A DNA stretch of 64,000 nucleotides. Source: Carboxydothermus islandicus (lineage in GTDB: Bacteria; Bacillota; Z-2901; Carboxydothermales; Carboxydothermaceae). Position numbers and translations under genes: made by a program. The notes under the pieces were generated by a model. That model was not told the origin of the DNA. It ran no database searches and saw only the letters and a program-made list of their open reading frames with translations. The stretch is from assembly GCF_001950325.1 (NCBI RefSeq), contig NZ_BDJL01000003.1:1-64000 (forward strand). Direction: 5' to 3'. Positions 62,609 to 64,000 of the stretch are shown one piece after another (positions within the stretch are counted from its first letter, which is position 1; the number at the start of each line of letters is the position of its first letter).

Positions 62609-63985
62609 CATTTTCATCCGGGCAATCCTATCTTTTTTATATTCGTTAAGTACCCGGGATACCTTATCCCATTCAGCGGCTCGTTTGTCCAAAAATTCCG
62701 CCGTAGCTCCCGTTAAAACATCGTCTGCTCCTTCGTGAGTTGGGTAAGCATTACTTTCGGCAACGATATCTCTTAAGGCCTGAGGAACATCAATAATTGG
62801 ACACGGAGCAAAGTAGTTTTCCGAGAAGGGCTGGCGTTTTTGGTAAGCTGTAAACAGCGGATTCTTTAAAACTTCTTTTAAAGGTTTCTCATTAATATTA
62901 TCTACAGCAAAATGAACAAAAGCACAGGGCTCTACCTCACCTTTAGCATTAATGTGAAAGTAACTTCTACCCCCGGCAATACAACCATGGGTAATATGGC
63001 CGTCATTCCAGAAATCGGCAATCATAATTGGTTTGGTAATCCGCAAAACCGGGATTCTTTGAGCCAAATAAAGCCGCTCTTCAGGGGTCAGCATCAAGGA
63101 AGTATCGGGATTTTTACCTACCGGTACATAATGGAAAGACCAGATATACTTAACTCCTTTTTCCACCAGGAAATCGATAAACTCATCGGATGTAAGCTCC
63201 AGGTAATTTTCCCGGGTTACCGTTACCGAAGCTCCAAAATATACTCCCCGTTCGCGCAGTAAATCCATAGCCCGGGTAATCTTGGCAAATACCCCTTTGC
63301 CCCGCCGGGCATCGGTCCGCTCCTCAAACCCTTCAATACTGATAGCGGGAGAGAAGTTACCTACCTTGGCTATTTTATCGGCCATCGCTTCGTCTATCAA
63401 GGTTCCGTTGGTATAAGCCATAAACGCCATGTCGTTATGCTTTTCAAAGAGTTCAAAGAGGCGCTCGTACATTAAAGGTTCGCCACCGGATAAGACAATA
63501 AAGTAAATTCCCAGCTCTTTGGCTTCATTAAATAACCGATCCAACCGTTCAAAGGAAAGCTCCGGACCTTTTTGATATTTTCCTGCCCAGCAACCGGTAC
63601 AGCCAAGATTGCACCGCGAAGTCGGATCCACCAGGATGGTAAAGGGAACGTGAACGCCGGTCTCAGCTTTATACTGCTTTTGCCTGGGAATACCAAACAA
63701 CACGCCATTTATAATGGTATTATAAGCAAGCTTGGATAAGATTTGGGGATTTGTTTCGCTAAAGAAGCGGCGGAACTGTTCTTTAACCGCAGGGAATTTT
63801 TCATAGCTCTCAATTAGGTAGTTAATATAAGCTTTATGGTTTTCTTCCCGGGCAATTTTGTGTAAAAGTTTTAAAATATTTAAGATATTTTTTTCCGGGT
63901 CTTTCTCTAAGTATTTAAGAAGCTCATTTAAAAGTTTTTCGGCTACAAACTTTTTGGCAAACTCTACATTAACCTTAAGTGCCAT
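62606..63985 (-). CDS. Radical SAM protein, 459 aa
   Basis: Radical SAM enzyme with the cluster motif SRCNLGCTGCWAG (CxxxCxxC, near residue 125) and the SAM glycine motif VLSGGEPLMYERLFELFEKH. An N-terminal helical extension (1-105) precedes it. The C-terminal part holds further cysteines (HGCIAGGRSYFHINAKGEVE with PCAF, and FAPCPIID), a SPASM/twitch-like auxiliary cluster site. Such proteins modify peptides or cofactors; no precursor peptide or partner gene is visible, so the substrate is unknown. GGAGGTGGGGGT precedes ATG. Confidence 0.92.
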   Translation of the reverse strand: MALKVNVEFAKKFVAEKLLNELLKYLEKDPEKNILNILKLLHKIAREENHKAYINYLIESYEKFPAVKEQFRRFFSETNPQILSKLAYNTIINGVLFGIPRQKQYKAETGVHVPFTILVDPTSRCNLGCTGCWAGKYQKGPELSFERLDRLFNEAKELGIYFIVLSGGEPLMYERLFELFEKHNDMAFMAYTNGTLIDEAMADKIAKVGNFSPAISIEGFEERTDARRGKGVFAKITRAMDLLRERGVYFGASVTVTRENYLELTSDEFIDFLVEKGVKYIWSFHYVPVGKNPDTSLMLTPEERLYLAQRIPVLRITKPIMIADFWNDGHITHGCIAGGRSYFHINAKGEVEPCAFVHFAVDNINEKPLKEVLKNPLFTAYQKRQPFSENYFAPCPIIDVPQALRDIVAESNAYPTHEGADDVLTGATAEFLDKRAAEWDKVSRVLNEYKKDRIARMKM

Positions 63986-64000
63986 ACCCCCACCTCCAAA

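Overview
The window looks like a chromosome segment of a thermophilic, anaerobic, low-GC Firmicute, probably Carboxydothermus or a close relative. This rests on a Tneap-type I-B CRISPR system, Firmicute synteny (isc genes then mnmA; tcdA, 6S RNA, aspS, hisS under a T-box) and AddAB in place of RecBCD. The genus is an inference; no database was searched. Almost every gene is on the minus strand. The clear exceptions are a c-di-GMP riboswitch with a chemotaxis receptor and a MntA/HepT toxin-antitoxin pair.

Layout. 1-0.6 kb: 5' end of a 16S rRNA gene with hairpin leader and promoters. 0.6-2.2 kb: a lone pstB and an unknown gene. 2.3-9.4 kb: a decayed zone with a broken CARF gene, a broken zinc-ribbon gene behind a c-di-GMP-I riboswitch, fragments of a CBS-GGDEF protein and other remnants, plus intact mcp, DUF1848 and cas6 genes. 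9.57-15.98 kb: a CRISPR array that I count at 96 repeats and 95 spacers, transcribed leftward from a leader at 15.98-16.11 kb. 16.1-23.0 kb: cas4-cas8b1(cst1)-cas7-cas5t-cas3-cas1-cas2. 23.0-24.8 kb: degenerate CRISPR repeats, a gene fragment, a segmental duplication and a second leader copy. 24.8-44.3 kb: a phosphodiester glycosidase, a TPR protein, MntA/HepT, ABC transporters, addAB, an acetamidase and a DUF1287 protein. 44.4-48.0 kb: a FecBCD-type uptake system with an FmdE-family protein. 48.2-64 kb: PAS-GGDEF-HD-GYP, amj, mnmA, isc genes, rarA, trxA, tcdA, 6S RNA, aspS, hisS, a CcmC-like protein, a ZIP transporter and a radical SAM enzyme.

The most interesting element is upstream of the cas operon. 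A promoter-like sequence abuts a degenerate CRISPR repeat, a 27-nt pseudo-spacer and a second truncated repeat (23415-23500, minus strand). The first 19 nt of the pseudo-spacer match a site about 140 bp downstream (23307-23325), in what looks like the cas promoter. That site has a 5' CCA (PAM-like), and the only mismatches in the 19 nt are at positions 6, 12 and 18. Those are the positions flipped out of the guide-target duplex in type I Cascade. This is what a crRNA-like autorepressor of the CreR type should look like. A second degenerate repeat overlaps the cas6 leader and its ribosome binding site, which suggests that Cas6 may also control its own mRNA.

Other connected themes are c-di-GMP signalling (riboswitch, a dead CBS-GGDEF gene, an intact GGDEF-HD-GYP protein), traces of lost defence genes (CARF pseudogene, second CRISPR leader, a duplicated segment that lacks the MntA/HepT pair), and RNA-level control of core genes (6S RNA, T-box).
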